Shown: positions 18,518 to 26,906 of the stretch, piece by piece
How the letters are laid out: every line of letters starts with the position of its first letter
Numbering within the stretch: the first letter of the stretch is position 1
NCBI GenBank assembly: GCA_017634385.1
Contig: JAGBNN010000001.1
Coordinates: forward strand, 1-64,000
Reading direction: 5' to 3'
Source: Bacilli bacterium
GTDB lineage: Bacteria > Bacillota_I > Bacilli_A > RF39 > UBA660
DNA length: 64,000 bases
The notes under the pieces: model-generated
The model's database searches: none
Told to the model about the DNA's origin: nothing
The model's input: the letters and a program-made list of their open reading frames with translations, nothing else
Program-made: the position numbers and the translations under genes

Positions 18518-19876
18518 TTAGTTATTTTTATATTTTGAATCTATTCCTAAATATTCTTCTAAAGTTTTACCACTTTCATATACTTTTTTGGCATTTTCTT
18601 TTCCTAAATATCTTATGTGCCATGGTTCATATTTATAGCCTGTTATATTTTCTTTTCCTTTTGGATATCTTATTATAAAACCATATTTATAGCAATTTTT
18701 ATCTATCCATATTGCTTCAGGTGTTCCTTCAAATGCAGAACCTATTATATTTAAATCCATTGCATATCCTGATTGATGTTCAGAATGTCCAGGTCTTGCT
18801 GAATAAGTATCTGCTTTATCTTTACCATCTTCTTTAACATAGTTATTATATAATCCTTCTTGTGTTTTATATGATCTATATCCAGATTGAATCCATAGTT
18901 TAATATTATCTTTTGCTGCAGCTTCTTTCATTTCATTAAATGCATTTAATGCATCGTCATTAATCTTACCAGGATCATAATCTTTTGGAAGTGAATATGT
19001 TTTATTTACTATTAATATTCCATTTACATAAGTAATTCCATCTTTAGTTTCTATTTTATTTTCTTCTTCTTTAACTGTTATAGTAGCAGTTGCCTCTATT
19101 TTAGAAATAGTATGTTTAATAGTTATTTTATCTTTTCCTGCCTTTTTACCAACTATTTTATTATTTTCATTTATCATAAATATATCACCTATTTTAGTAT
19201 ATTCATAATCTTTTACAGTTGCTGTTTCTGGTATATATTTAACATTTAAATTCGCAACTGAACCTTTATTAATTGTACTATTGCTTACTTTAATATCATT
19301 TAATTTTACATAAGTAACAAAATATCTAACATAATGTTCATTTGGCTTTATTGTTACAGTATCCTTTACTTTATCAGCCATATATACTTGATTTACCTTA
19401 TCGTCTTCTTTAACACCATAAATATCAACTATACCATTTTTAGATAAATATTTTGGAAGAGTTATTACTACTTTATTAGATCTTTTTACTAAATCAGTAT
19501 TTTCAATAAATAATGCTTTTGAATTATTAAAATTAGCATATTTCAATCTTTTTGAATATGTCTTTATTTTTAAAGACATATTTCTTTTTACATTTTTACT
19601 AGATACATAGGCTTGTGTTTTTTTATCATTTATAACAATTGAGACATTATCTGATTTTATTAAATCAAGTGTCTTCTTATATATTTTTAATGTTTTGTAT
19701 TTTTTATAGACTACTGCATCTTTTGCAGATGACTCTACTACATTATTATATATCTTATTATTGTATATAATGTAATTAGTTACTTTTATTATAGTAATAA
19801 TAAATATTATTATAAATAAAACTGTGAAGACTCTATTCCATCTTATTCTTCCTTTTCTTTTTCTTCTTCTTTTCAT
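18518..19876 (-). CDS. VanY-type D-alanyl-D-alanine carboxypeptidase with Big_2 domain
   Basis: A 452-residue membrane-anchored peptidase. A very basic N-terminus (KRRRKRKGR) precedes one membrane helix (about 16-36). Middle residues include a bacterial Ig-like (Big_2) segment ending VGKKAGKDKITIKHT. The C-terminus is a VanY/peptidase M15B domain with zinc-site motifs RPGHSEHQSGYAMD and EPWHIRYLG, and SGYRSYKTQ. It probably trims the terminal D-Ala of peptidoglycan stem peptides outside the cell. I start at the ATG at 19876; an in-frame upstream ATG at 19942 lacks a ribosome site and adds a sequence overlapping a T-rich leader. Confidence 0.88.
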   Translation of the reverse strand: MKRRRKRKGRIRWNRVFTVLFIIIFIITIIKVTNYIIYNNKIYNNVVESSAKDAVVYKKYKTLKIYKKTLDLIKSDNVSIVINDKKTQAYVSSKNVKRNMSLKIKTYSKRLKYANFNNSKALFIENTDLVKRSNKVVITLPKYLSKNGIVDIYGVKEDDKVNQVYMADKVKDTVTIKPNEHYVRYFVTYVKLNDIKVSNSTINKGSVANLNVKYIPETATVKDYEYTKIGDIFMINENNKIVGKKAGKDKITIKHTISKIEATATITVKEEENKIETKDGITYVNGILIVNKTYSLPKDYDPGKINDDALNAFNEMKEAAAKDNIKLWIQSGYRSYKTQEGLYNNYVKEDGKDKADTYSARPGHSEHQSGYAMDLNIIGSAFEGTPEAIWIDKNCYKYGFIIRYPKGKENITGYKYEPWHIRYLGKENAKKVYESGKTLEEYLGIDSKYKNN

Positions 19877-19946
19877 AAAAAACACTTCCCTATTGTTATT
19901 TATATTATAACATAAAAAAAGAAAACAAAAAATATCATACATGAAA

Positions 19947-19967
19947 AAAGAACTTAAAAAGTTCTTT
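19947..19967 (-). terminator. Terminator after tRNA-Ser
   Basis: AAAGAACTT-AAA-AAGTTCTTT hairpin 11 bp downstream of the tRNA on the minus strand, followed by a T run. Confidence 0.75.
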
Positions 19968-19977
19968 TATTTTTTAA

Positions 19978-20068
19978 TGGCGGAGACAGAGGGATTTGAA
20001 CCCTCGCGGCAGTTACCCACCCTACACCCTTAGCAGGGGCGCCTCTTCAGCCTCTTGAGTATGTCTCC
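19978..20068 (-). tRNA. tRNA-Ser (GCT)
   Basis: A 91-nt tRNA with a long variable arm and encoded CCA. The acceptor stem GGAGACA pairs with TGTCTCC. The anticodon loop CTGCTAA gives anticodon GCT. The T-arm GGTTCAAATCC is canonical. Confidence 0.95.
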
Positions 20069-20081
20069 ATGACGCAATATA

Positions 20082-20110
20082 ATTTTAACATTTTATATTA
20101 TATCGGTCAA
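20082..20110 (-). promoter_or_regulatory. Promoter of tRNA-Ser
   Basis: TTGACC and TAAAAT with 17-bp spacing, directly upstream of the tRNA. Confidence 0.7.
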
Positions 20111-20119
20111 TATATATTT

Positions 20120-20896
20120 TTATTTTTTTACGTTATCTAACGCATAATTTAATACATAAGAACTATTATTTATACCATACATGTTTATTACACTGTCACC
20201 ATTTTCTCCAAAAGCTTGTGCTTCCATACCATCTACTCGTACTGTATAGAACTTACCATTTATTTCAATAAATTTATCCATTATTTTACACATATCTTCT
20301 AACACATCAATATTTGAAACTTTTTCTTTTAAATAATGATAATAATTTATTTCTTCTTCTATTTTATTATTTATAGGAAATGGCATTTTAGCAACATTTG
20401 CTTGTATACCACTAAATGATGCATTGTAAAAGCCAAAATTTATTCTTTTAATATTTTTATCTTTTAAACCTTCTAAAGATCTTTTTAACATTTCTAATCT
20501 TGCTTTTTCTTTTAAATCTAAGATTAATGTTCTATATTGTAGAGTTGCTAAATCTTCAAAATAAATACTTGTATCTTCTGTAGATAATGCTACTACTCTT
20601 TCTTGTTTATTTTTTGATTTTTCAGGTAATATATTTTTATCGCCTTCTAAAAATGAAATTATCGGTTTTTGTAAATTATACTCTACTATTTTTTTAGTAA
20701 ATTCTTGAGGATTTGAAGAACTCAATTCAATTAATTTTTCTTTTTCTTCATCGCTTAAATTAAAACTTTTATTTGGAATATAATAAGACTTTAAATCTGT
20801 TCTTATCATAGGTTCGCCTTTTACAACTTTTTCTTTGCAAGTAACTATTGTTTGTCTACTTGGTCTTAAGCTTTCCTCAGCACTTATACGTTTCAT
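20120..20896 (-). CDS. Uncharacterised 258-residue protein
   Basis: A soluble protein of no family I recognise, with no signal peptide or membrane helix. The N-terminal third is basic (SAEESLRPSRQTIVTCKEKVV); a mixed alpha/beta pattern follows, ending GINNSSYVLNYALDNVKK. I start at the ATG at 20896, which has AAGGAG about 8 nt upstream, rather than at an in-frame ATG 21 nt earlier. It stands alone between tRNA-Ser and the Mbeg1-like hydrolase gene. Confidence 0.7.
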   Translation of the reverse strand: MKRISAEESLRPSRQTIVTCKEKVVKGEPMIRTDLKSYYIPNKSFNLSDEEKEKLIELSSSNPQEFTKKIVEYNLQKPIISFLEGDKNILPEKSKNKQERVVALSTEDTSIYFEDLATLQYRTLILDLKEKARLEMLKRSLEGLKDKNIKRINFGFYNASFSGIQANVAKMPFPINNKIEEEINYYHYLKEKVSNIDVLEDMCKIMDKFIEINGKFYTVRVDGMEAQAFGENGDSVINMYGINNSSYVLNYALDNVKK

Positions 20897-20956
20897 AAAA
20901 ACAACTCCTTTTTGCAATATAATATTATAATAACTTTTTTAATTTTTGCAATAAAA

Positions 20957-20979
20957 AAAGATAAACAGAGTTTATCTTT
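20957..20979 (-). terminator. Terminator of the Mbeg1-like operon
   Basis: AAAGATAAAC and GTTTATCTTT form a 10-bp stem with a 3-nt loop, followed by T residues on the minus strand. Confidence 0.8.
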
Positions 20980-22054
20980 AAAACCATTTATATTCTTTAT
21001 TCAAATCTTTTAATACTTTAAAGAAATCATTAAGCATCTCAATAACAATTGGATCCATATTTTTTGATGATTTTAATATTTTAAATATCAAATTAATATT
21101 TTGTTTTAACTGAATTAATGATTGAATATTATTTTCCTCTAATATTATAAATACACTATTTACAAATTTTTCTCTTTTTTCATCATCATATTTATCAAGC
21201 CATGTTATTACACCTGTATCTAGTATTTCACTAAACTTACTTAATTTTTCTCTTTTAAAATGATCATATTCTATCTCCCAAGTATTAGCCATATGTGCCA
21301 TTAAACCTAATCTATTTGAATATATTACTTCATTTTTATTTGTATGTCTTAGTAATAATCCTACTATTGAATTTTGAGGAATTATATGTATAAATCTATC
21401 TTCTATAGACTTATATTCTTTCGATTCAATTTGTGCTTTTCTAAGTCCTTGTCCATCATTACTATAAACATTTAATATTCTTCTTTTAATGAAGTTATTA
21501 CAATACATAGATGCTACTAGTGCTAAATTACCACCTTTAGAATGTCCACCTATTATTAATTTCTTTGTTGTAAATAGAAAATTATGATTTATATAATCAA
21601 TTGCATATGTATGTGCTTCTACTGGAAACTCATATGCCATTTTACAATCTTCTTTCCATCCACTTATTAATTGATCTGTTCCTTCAAAAGCTATATAACA
21701 TAAATTTTTTTTAATTTCAAATGTTATAGCAGAAAATTGACTTGATTCATTTCCAATATATTTATAATTATATACAAGTACATCTTTAAATCTTGGTACA
21801 TCTTGCAATTTATCAAGTAAATTAACTGCATCTTTAGTTGCTAATATATTATATTTATCAGTCTTTTTACTATGATGAGAAAAATACCTAGTAGCAACTT
21901 CTTTAATTGTTATTTTATTTTTTTTATTAGTAGATACTATGTAATTTAAATTAATATACGAAAGAAGTGAGAAAATTACATTATCTACTTCATTAAATGG
22001 CTTATCATTAAAACTAAATTCTCCATAGTATTCTAAATAATTATATATATTCAT
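20978..22054 (-). CDS. Mbeg1-like (DUF2974) alpha/beta hydrolase
   Basis: A 358-residue protein of the DUF2974/Mbeg1-like lipase-type hydrolase family. The opening NYLEYYGEFSFNDKPFNEVD is the family signature, and GGHSKGG holds the nucleophile Ser172 in an alpha/beta hydrolase elbow. YIAFEGTD is the oxyanion-side strand. No signal peptide is present, so it probably acts in the cytoplasm; the substrate is unknown. It starts 4 bp after the CmpB-like membrane protein gene and is probably cotranscribed with it. Confidence 0.85.
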   Translation of the reverse strand: MNIYNYLEYYGEFSFNDKPFNEVDNVIFSLLSYINLNYIVSTNKKNKITIKEVATRYFSHHSKKTDKYNILATKDAVNLLDKLQDVPRFKDVLVYNYKYIGNESSQFSAITFEIKKNLCYIAFEGTDQLISGWKEDCKMAYEFPVEAHTYAIDYINHNFLFTTKKLIIGGHSKGGNLALVASMYCNNFIKRRILNVYSNDGQGLRKAQIESKEYKSIEDRFIHIIPQNSIVGLLLRHTNKNEVIYSNRLGLMAHMANTWEIEYDHFKREKLSKFSEILDTGVITWLDKYDDEKREKFVNSVFIILEENNIQSLIQLKQNINLIFKILKSSKNMDPIVIEMLNDFFKVLKDLNKEYKWF

Positions 22055-22058
22055 ATTA

Positions 22059-22748
22059 TTACCTTCTTAATAATTTTTCTGTATAATCATCTAAATATTC
22101 TTTTAACTTACCCATTTGTTTAAATGGAAGTATAAATGAATATTTTTCCATTGCAGCTTTTTGTGCATCTTTAATATGTATTTTTAATTTTTCATATTTT
22201 ACTACTATATTATTTTCTTTAGCATATTTTCTTATTTTGATATATAACTTAGTTGAATAGAATAAATCTATTACTACTACACCTGTAAATATACCAAGTA
22301 CATACGAAAATAATAAGTTTTGACTGAACCATTCTAATGCAAATTCTATATGTGGTGCGATAAAATAATAATATAATGCACCTACTAAAGTCCATACAAA
22401 TGAAAATAATGGACAAATTATTCCTTTATAGTTTAACCATCTATCTCTATAATCCCATAATCTTACATGATTTTTAAGAGCTATTTCTCCACCAATTAAT
22501 TCTAGTAGTGTCATGCATAATCCCATAAGTAATATCATTATTATTGGAGAAAATTCATAGTTACCTAAAAAATAATATATTACAGTGACTGAAACTAATC
22601 CAAATCCATATATTGGTAAATATGGACCTACTAAAAATCCTGGATTAATCCACTTTTTATGATATAGTCTTCTAAATATTAATTCTATAATCCATCCAAG
22701 TGTACTTCCTATAAAAAATATAAATACAAATTGTATAAATAAATACAT
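22059..22748 (-). CDS. CmpB-like (DUF1113) membrane protein
   Basis: A 229-residue integral membrane protein of the putative ABC-transporter type IV/CmpB family (DUF1113). The conserved N-terminus is FFIGSTLGWIIELIFRR followed by NPGFLVGPYLPIYGFG. About five to six membrane helices are visible, with a basic cytosolic C-terminus. A divergent second member occurs at 36622-37356. Function is unknown. RBS AGGTGATAGT precedes ATG. Confidence 0.85.
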   Translation of the reverse strand: MYLFIQFVFIFFIGSTLGWIIELIFRRLYHKKWINPGFLVGPYLPIYGFGLVSVTVIYYFLGNYEFSPIIMILLMGLCMTLLELIGGEIALKNHVRLWDYRDRWLNYKGIICPLFSFVWTLVGALYYYFIAPHIEFALEWFSQNLLFSYVLGIFTGVVVIDLFYSTKLYIKIRKYAKENNIVVKYEKLKIHIKDAQKAAMEKYSFILPFKQMGKLKEYLDDYTEKLLRR

Positions 22749-22841
22749 ACTATCACCTAATATTAATTATATATTATATAAAATGTAATTTATTCATTTA
22801 TATTTAAATTTTACATTTTTTTACAAAATATTTTGATTATC

Positions 22842-22863
22842 AGCTGTTAGAGCCATTCACGGG
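22842..22863 (+). repeat. Short tRNA-like remnant opposite tRNA-Glu
   Basis: Plus-strand CATTCACGGGT repeats 11 nt of the sense sequence of tRNA-Glu (variable loop into T-stem). The preceding CAGCTGTTAGAGC resembles a D-arm with one base missing. It lies just beyond the tRNA-Glu terminator, in inverted orientation. It may be a tRNA remnant or coincidence. Confidence 0.3.
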
Positions 22864-22865
22864 TA

Positions 22866-22904
22866 AAAAAAAAGAATCTTTCGATTCTTAATTTCTTAAT
22901 GGTG
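22866..22904 (-). repeat. 39-nt direct repeat, copy 1 (tRNA terminator and CCA end)
   Basis: Identical over 39 nt to 24000-24038. It contains the hairpin AAGAATC-TTTC-GATTCTT, which terminates tRNA-Glu, and the CCA end of the tRNA. The second copy terminates tRNA-Lys. The two copies bracket tRNA-Ile, tRNA-Glu and the M23 hydrolase gene. Confidence 0.85.
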
Positions 22905-22976
22905 ACCAGTACGGGATTCGAACCCGTGAATGCCGCCGTGAAAGGGCGGTGTGTTAAGCCACTTCACCAACTGGCC
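22900..22976 (-). tRNA. tRNA-Glu (TTC)
   Basis: A 77-nt tRNA with encoded CCA. The acceptor GGCCAGT pairs with ACTGGTC (one G-U). Anticodon stem CCGCC/GGCGG encloses loop CTTTCAC, anticodon TTC. It is downstream of tRNA-Ile in one unit. Confidence 0.95.
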
Positions 22977-22990
22977 ATTTCTAAAAAAAA

Positions 22991-23067
22991 TGGTGGACCT
23001 AGATGGACTTGAACCATCGACCTCACGCTTATCAGGCGTGCACTCTAACCAGCTGAGCTATAGGTCC
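22991..23067 (-). tRNA. tRNA-Ile (GAT)
   Basis: A 77-nt tRNA with encoded CCA. The acceptor GGACCTA pairs with TAGGTCC. Anticodon loop CTGATAA gives GAT. It is first of the Ile-Glu pair. Confidence 0.95.
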
Positions 23068-23087
23068 AAAACTCATAACGCTATTTA

Positions 23088-23116
23088 ATTTTACACTACT
23101 ATTTGCTAAAAATCAA
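23088..23116 (-). promoter_or_regulatory. Promoter of tRNA-Ile/tRNA-Glu
   Basis: TTGATT and TAAAAT with 17-bp spacing, about 20 bp upstream of tRNA-Ile. Confidence 0.65.
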
Positions 23117-23129
23117 TATGTTTTTAAAA

Positions 23130-23149
23130 AAAAGTAAGAAAATTTACTT
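23130..23149 (-). terminator. Terminator of the M23 hydrolase gene
   Basis: AAAGTAA and TTACTTT stem, followed on the minus strand by a T-rich tract. Confidence 0.6.
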
Positions 23150-23159
23150 TTTTCTTACT

Positions 23160-23942
23160 CTAAACATATCTTACTACATTTTTACAAGCATCTGAAACTA
23201 TTTGTCCAGAATAAACATATAAATATTCTATTGGATTTACTCTTGAACCATTTTTTGTTAAATCAAAATGAACATGATTACCTCTAGCATTACCTGTATC
23301 TCCCATAATTCCTATTTTTTCACCCTTTGATACTCTTTGACCAACACTTACATGTGATTTTTCTTTTAAATGCATATATCTACTAACATCACCATTATCA
23401 TGCCTTATTGCAACATAATTACCTGCATCTTTTCCATATGAATTAACGGTTACTACTCCATCAAAACATGCATATACTGTTTGATTTGGTCCATAATATT
23501 TACTACTCCACCCTAAATCAAGTGCTTTATGTGATGATGAATAATATTGTGTTATATTAATATAATTAACTGGATATCTATATTTAGTGTTTGATGGTGT
23601 GTTATTTAGTTTACTAAATGTTTTTTCTCCAGCAATTCCATCTACTACAAGATTATTATTTCTTTGAAAAGTTTTTATAGCACTTATAGTAGCATTACCT
23701 ACTATTCCATCTATTGCTAAATTAAATCCTTTAGAATTTAATTTACCCTGTAATTGTTTTATTACTTCAATCAACTTATTATTTGTATTTTTTCCATATA
23801 TGCCATCTACTTTTAATTCTGTAAATCTTTGAAAATTTTTATATGCTGCTTTTGTCTTAGTTCCTTCAATTCCATCAATACTCCCTTTATAGAAATAATA
23901 ATATGTTCTTAAATTTAATTGTCTTTGTTTTATATTTAACAT
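23160..23942 (-). CDS. Peptidoglycan-binding M23 endopeptidase, no signal peptide
   Basis: A 260-residue cell wall hydrolase. Residues about 1-115 are PG_binding_1-type repeats (VDGIYGKNTNNKL, IDGIVGNATISAIKTFQ, VDGIAGEKTFSKL). Residues about 120-240 are a LytM/M23 metalloendopeptidase domain with zinc ligands His138 and Asp142 (HKALDLG) and HVHFD (His223, His225), plus His191. It would cut peptidoglycan cross-bridges. No signal peptide or membrane helix is visible, unlike housekeeping M23 enzymes, which recalls phage endolysins. It is a lone gene between tRNA genes, bracketed by a 39-nt repeat. Confidence 0.88.
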   Translation of the reverse strand: MLNIKQRQLNLRTYYYFYKGSIDGIEGTKTKAAYKNFQRFTELKVDGIYGKNTNNKLIEVIKQLQGKLNSKGFNLAIDGIVGNATISAIKTFQRNNNLVVDGIAGEKTFSKLNNTPSNTKYRYPVNYINITQYYSSSHKALDLGWSSKYYGPNQTVYACFDGVVTVNSYGKDAGNYVAIRHDNGDVSRYMHLKEKSHVSVGQRVSKGEKIGIMGDTGNARGNHVHFDLTKNGSRVNPIEYLYVYSGQIVSDACKNVVRYV

Positions 23943-23999
23943 ATTTCACCTCCAATTTATATTATGAAGGTAATGTTTTATTGCATATTATTTAAAACT

Positions 24000-24038
24000 A
24001 AAAAAAAGAATCTTTCGATTCTTAATTTCTTAATGGTG
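24000..24038 (-). repeat. 39-nt direct repeat, copy 2
   Basis: Identical to 22866-22904. It holds the terminator hairpin and the CCA end of tRNA-Lys. Confidence 0.85.
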
Positions 24039-24109
24039 TCCCCTTAGGGATTCGAACCCTAGACCCACTGATTAAGAGTCAGTTGCTCTACCAACTGAGC
24101 TAAGGAGAC
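24034..24109 (-). tRNA. tRNA-Lys (CTT)
   Basis: A 76-nt tRNA with encoded CCA. The acceptor GTCTCCT pairs with AGGGGAC (one G-U). Anticodon stem ACTGA/TCAGT encloses CTCTTAA, anticodon CTT. Confidence 0.93.
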
Positions 24110-24122
24110 ATTCGACTATTTA

Positions 24123-24151
24123 ATTATAAAACATTTAATTTTTTTTTGCAA
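24123..24151 (-). promoter_or_regulatory. Promoter of tRNA-Lys
   Basis: TTGCAA and TATAAT with 17-bp spacing, just upstream of the tRNA. Confidence 0.65.
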
Positions 24152-24208
24152 TATTTTTATCATAATTAAAGTAAATATGTTATTATTATATAAATTAGGA
24201 GGGTTTCT

Positions 24209-24685
24209 ATGAAAATAATTACTAAGAATGTTGCTTTTATTCAAAAAAAAGATATCGTATATTTATTAAAATCTAGTATAAAAATTCCAGAATTTTTATA
24301 CTTACGAATGTTATCTGAAGTTGAAGATATATCTAATAAATATGAATTTGTAAAATTTAGTGAACGAGACGAAATAAAATTTCTAAAAAATATGGATTGG
24401 ATTATTGATTATAACGATATCAAAAATTTAAGTGAAGAGGAAATTATTCAAAGATGTAAAAATACAGCTGAAGAATTAAATTCTATAGCAGATAAATTTA
24501 ACAATATGAATGATAGAAAAAAAGAAAAAAATAAAGATATGATTGAAAGATGTGAATTACTAGACTATAAAATGCATTCTTTAAGAGATGCACTTTGGTT
24601 TAAACAAGGACATATAAAAATTGATTTACCTGAAATTATTGATTATAAAAAATATAAAAAATCTTTAAAAGATATATTCAAATAA
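24209..24685 (+). CDS. Uncharacterised 158-residue protein
   Basis: A soluble, mostly helical protein without a recognised family. A charged helix-rich centre (NDRKKEKNKDMIERCELL) suggests a short coiled coil. It has a strong ribosome site AGGAGGG 6 nt before ATG and is one of few plus-strand genes here. It is flanked by tRNA-Lys and, convergently, the InlB-repeat protein gene, with a shared terminator between them. Confidence 0.7.
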   Translation: MKIITKNVAFIQKKDIVYLLKSSIKIPEFLYLRMLSEVEDISNKYEFVKFSERDEIKFLKNMDWIIDYNDIKNLSEEEIIQRCKNTAEELNSIADKFNNMNDRKKEKNKDMIERCELLDYKMHSLRDALWFKQGHIKIDLPEIIDYKKYKKSLKDIFK

Positions 24686-24712
24686 AAAAAGTAGATTATT
24701 TATCTACTTTTT
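24686..24712. terminator. Bidirectional terminator
   Basis: AAAAAGTAGAT and ATCTACTTTTT form an 11-bp stem between convergent genes, with A/T runs on both sides. Confidence 0.8.
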
Positions 24713-25790
24713 AATTTGCGGTACATTCAAGTGTATCTATTTTTTTACAATTATCTCCATCTTTATTGTATCCCTCTGGACAAGAATATTCAGTTACTTT
24801 ATTTACTATTTTCATGCACCAGTTATTATAATACATTTCATCGCCTTCCATTGAACATTGTCTAATACTTGCATCTTCTCCACCTGTTTTAGTTATACAT
24901 TTTCCATAATATAATATTGATCCATTTGGACATACTTCTTTTGTAGTTGGTGAGACAACATTTTCTTTATTACAAGTTGCTCCTCCTTCGTTTGGTGTAC
25001 AACCTTCTGGACATGTATATGGTTCTTTCCAATTAGCTTTTAATGTTATATTTTTTTCTATTTTAGTATCATTTGTCATTACATTTCCTGTTTCATCCAT
25101 CCAACCTCTAAATACAAATCCAATTTTTGTTTTCTTTGGTGTTGGAAACAATAAAGTACTTCCCTTATTTATTGTTATACTACCTATCTTTTCAGTTGTA
25201 TCTGTGTCAAATGATATAGTTACTTTTTCTTTATCAGGTTTAAACCAATATGCATATATTGTTGTATCTTCTTCTATAACTTGATTTTTTAATATAATAA
25301 ATCCATCTTTATCTACCCAATATAAAAATTTCCATTCTTCGTGTTCTGGTTGTATTGGTAAAATAACATTTGAGTTTTTTGGAATAATTATATCCTTTAT
25401 TTTTAAACTTGTACCTGTTTCAAATTTTAATGTTACTGTTTCAACATTATCATCTCTATAAACTGGTTCTATGACTAAATTTTCAGTTATTTTTAAATTT
25501 GGTCTTATCGCTTCCATATCTTCGTTTACCCACGATACTAACTTTTTTCCTTCAGGTGGAGTGATTTCTGGAAGTTTCTCTATTACATTATTATTAACTA
25601 CTATTGATTTAGTTATTGTTCCTCCTCCAGTATTTACTATTACCTGATATTTAGGTTTCATAAAATTTAATACTAAAAATACAATTCCTACTATAAGAGC
25701 TACTGTAATTATTCCTATTAAAATAAATAACCATATTTTCTTCTTTGGTTTTTCACTATTAGCATCCATTAAATTTTTTTCTTCACTCAT
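24711..25790 (-). CDS. Membrane-anchored InlB B-repeat protein, Cys-rich end
   Basis: A 359-residue surface protein. A short cytosolic lysine-rich N-terminus precedes one membrane helix (about 18-42). Three InlB B-repeat (Listeria-Bacteroides repeat) units follow, recognised by endings such as KLVSWVNEDM, FLYWVDKDG and GFVFRGWMDETGN with TLKANW. The C-terminal 100 residues hold many cysteines (CPEGCTPNEGG, CPNGSILYYGKC, CPEGYNKDGDNC), probably disulfide-bonded outside the cell. Likely an adhesion or display role; the ligand is unknown. Confidence 0.75.
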   Translation of the reverse strand: MSEEKNLMDANSEKPKKKIWLFILIGIITVALIVGIVFLVLNFMKPKYQVIVNTGGGTITKSIVVNNNVIEKLPEITPPEGKKLVSWVNEDMEAIRPNLKITENLVIEPVYRDDNVETVTLKFETGTSLKIKDIIIPKNSNVILPIQPEHEEWKFLYWVDKDGFIILKNQVIEEDTTIYAYWFKPDKEKVTISFDTDTTEKIGSITINKGSTLLFPTPKKTKIGFVFRGWMDETGNVMTNDTKIEKNITLKANWKEPYTCPEGCTPNEGGATCNKENVVSPTTKEVCPNGSILYYGKCITKTGGEDASIRQCSMEGDEMYYNNWCMKIVNKVTEYSCPEGYNKDGDNCKKIDTLECTAN

Positions 25791-25904
25791 AATAACCTCC
25801 TATTATTATTTTAATAGTATTATATATAAATTTTTTTGTAAATATTTTTTTGTTTACTTTACACTTAAATGTGTTATTATAAATATAAAGAGGTGTATGA
25901 TTTG

Positions 25905-26894
25905 ATGATAAAGAATGAAATATATGACCAACCTGATATTGCTAGAAAAGTTTCGAATACTAAAATTCCTGATTTAGGAAAATATAAAAAAATCTTTATA
26001 ATAGCAAATGATTATTCATATAATTCAGGACTTGTTGGAAAATATTTAATTGAAAAATATAGAGATATTCCTGTAGATGTAGAATATTCATCTGAATTTC
26101 TATCTAAAAAAGCTTTTTTGAATGAAGATACACTTGTTATGACTATTTCTCATAATAGTAATGAAAGTATAGAAAAAATTAATAATATTGCTAAAGATAA
26201 TGGATGTGATACATTAGGTATATTTAATAATATTGATAATCTTGTTTCTAGTAAATTTGATAATATTATTTATACTGGTATTGATGAAGATTCTATTATA
26301 AGCGGATATACCGCTCAATTAGAAGTATTAGCAATGATGGCTTGTAGTCTTGCTAAAAATAATAGTAATGTTAAAAATTTGAAAGAAATAACTAGATTTT
26401 TAATAGATATAAAAAGATTACCATTATCAATAAAACAAGTATTAGATTTAAATGAAACTTTTATAGAAATTGCTAATGATATTTATGATAAGAAAAATAT
26501 ATTTGTTATTGGTAAAGGAATAGATTATGCTACTTCTAAAGAAGGTGCATTAAAATTAAAAGAAATTGCTCATGTTCCTTGTGAAGCTCTTACTTCTGAA
26601 GAATTAAAAACATCTTTAGTGGACACTGACAATTCTGTTATTGGTATCATTTCTAACAATGATAATAAAGATTCTACTATAAATCGTTTAAATAAACTAA
26701 AATCTACTGGTGCTAATGTAATTTATATTACAAATAGAGGTGTTGAAGAAGATGGTAATTTTTATACAAAAAAAATTGTATTGCCTGAGACTAGTCCTTT
26801 ACTTCAACCAATTGTTAATTCAATTGCATTACAGTTAATCGCATATAATATTTCTTTATTAGATAAACCTAAAGATTTAAAAAAAGAGTTTTAA
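25905..26894 (+). CDS. SIS-domain sugar-phosphate protein (GlmS-isomerase-like)
   Basis: A 329-residue protein with two SIS domains, equivalent to the isomerase half of GlmS without the glutaminase domain. EIYDQPDIAR is the GlmS-type opening; TISHNSNESIEKIN is the first sugar-phosphate loop; KEGALKLKEIAHVPCEALTSEELK is the second-domain signature. Such proteins include AgaS/FrlB-type deaminases or deglycases; the substrate is unclear. I start at the ATG at 25905, 9 nt after AGAGGTG. It is convergent with the LOG-family gene. Confidence 0.8.
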   Translation: MIKNEIYDQPDIARKVSNTKIPDLGKYKKIFIIANDYSYNSGLVGKYLIEKYRDIPVDVEYSSEFLSKKAFLNEDTLVMTISHNSNESIEKINNIAKDNGCDTLGIFNNIDNLVSSKFDNIIYTGIDEDSIISGYTAQLEVLAMMACSLAKNNSNVKNLKEITRFLIDIKRLPLSIKQVLDLNETFIEIANDIYDKKNIFVIGKGIDYATSKEGALKLKEIAHVPCEALTSEELKTSLVDTDNSVIGIISNNDNKDSTINRLNKLKSTGANVIYITNRGVEEDGNFYTKKIVLPETSPLLQPIVNSIALQLIAYNISLLDKPKDLKKEF

Positions 26895-26906
26895 TAACTC
26901 TTTTTT
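26881..26906. terminator. Bidirectional terminator at convergent gene ends
   Basis: AAAAAGAGTT and AACTCTTTTT arms around a short loop, between the SIS-domain gene (+) and the LOG-family gene (-), whose stops overlap here. Confidence 0.75.
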
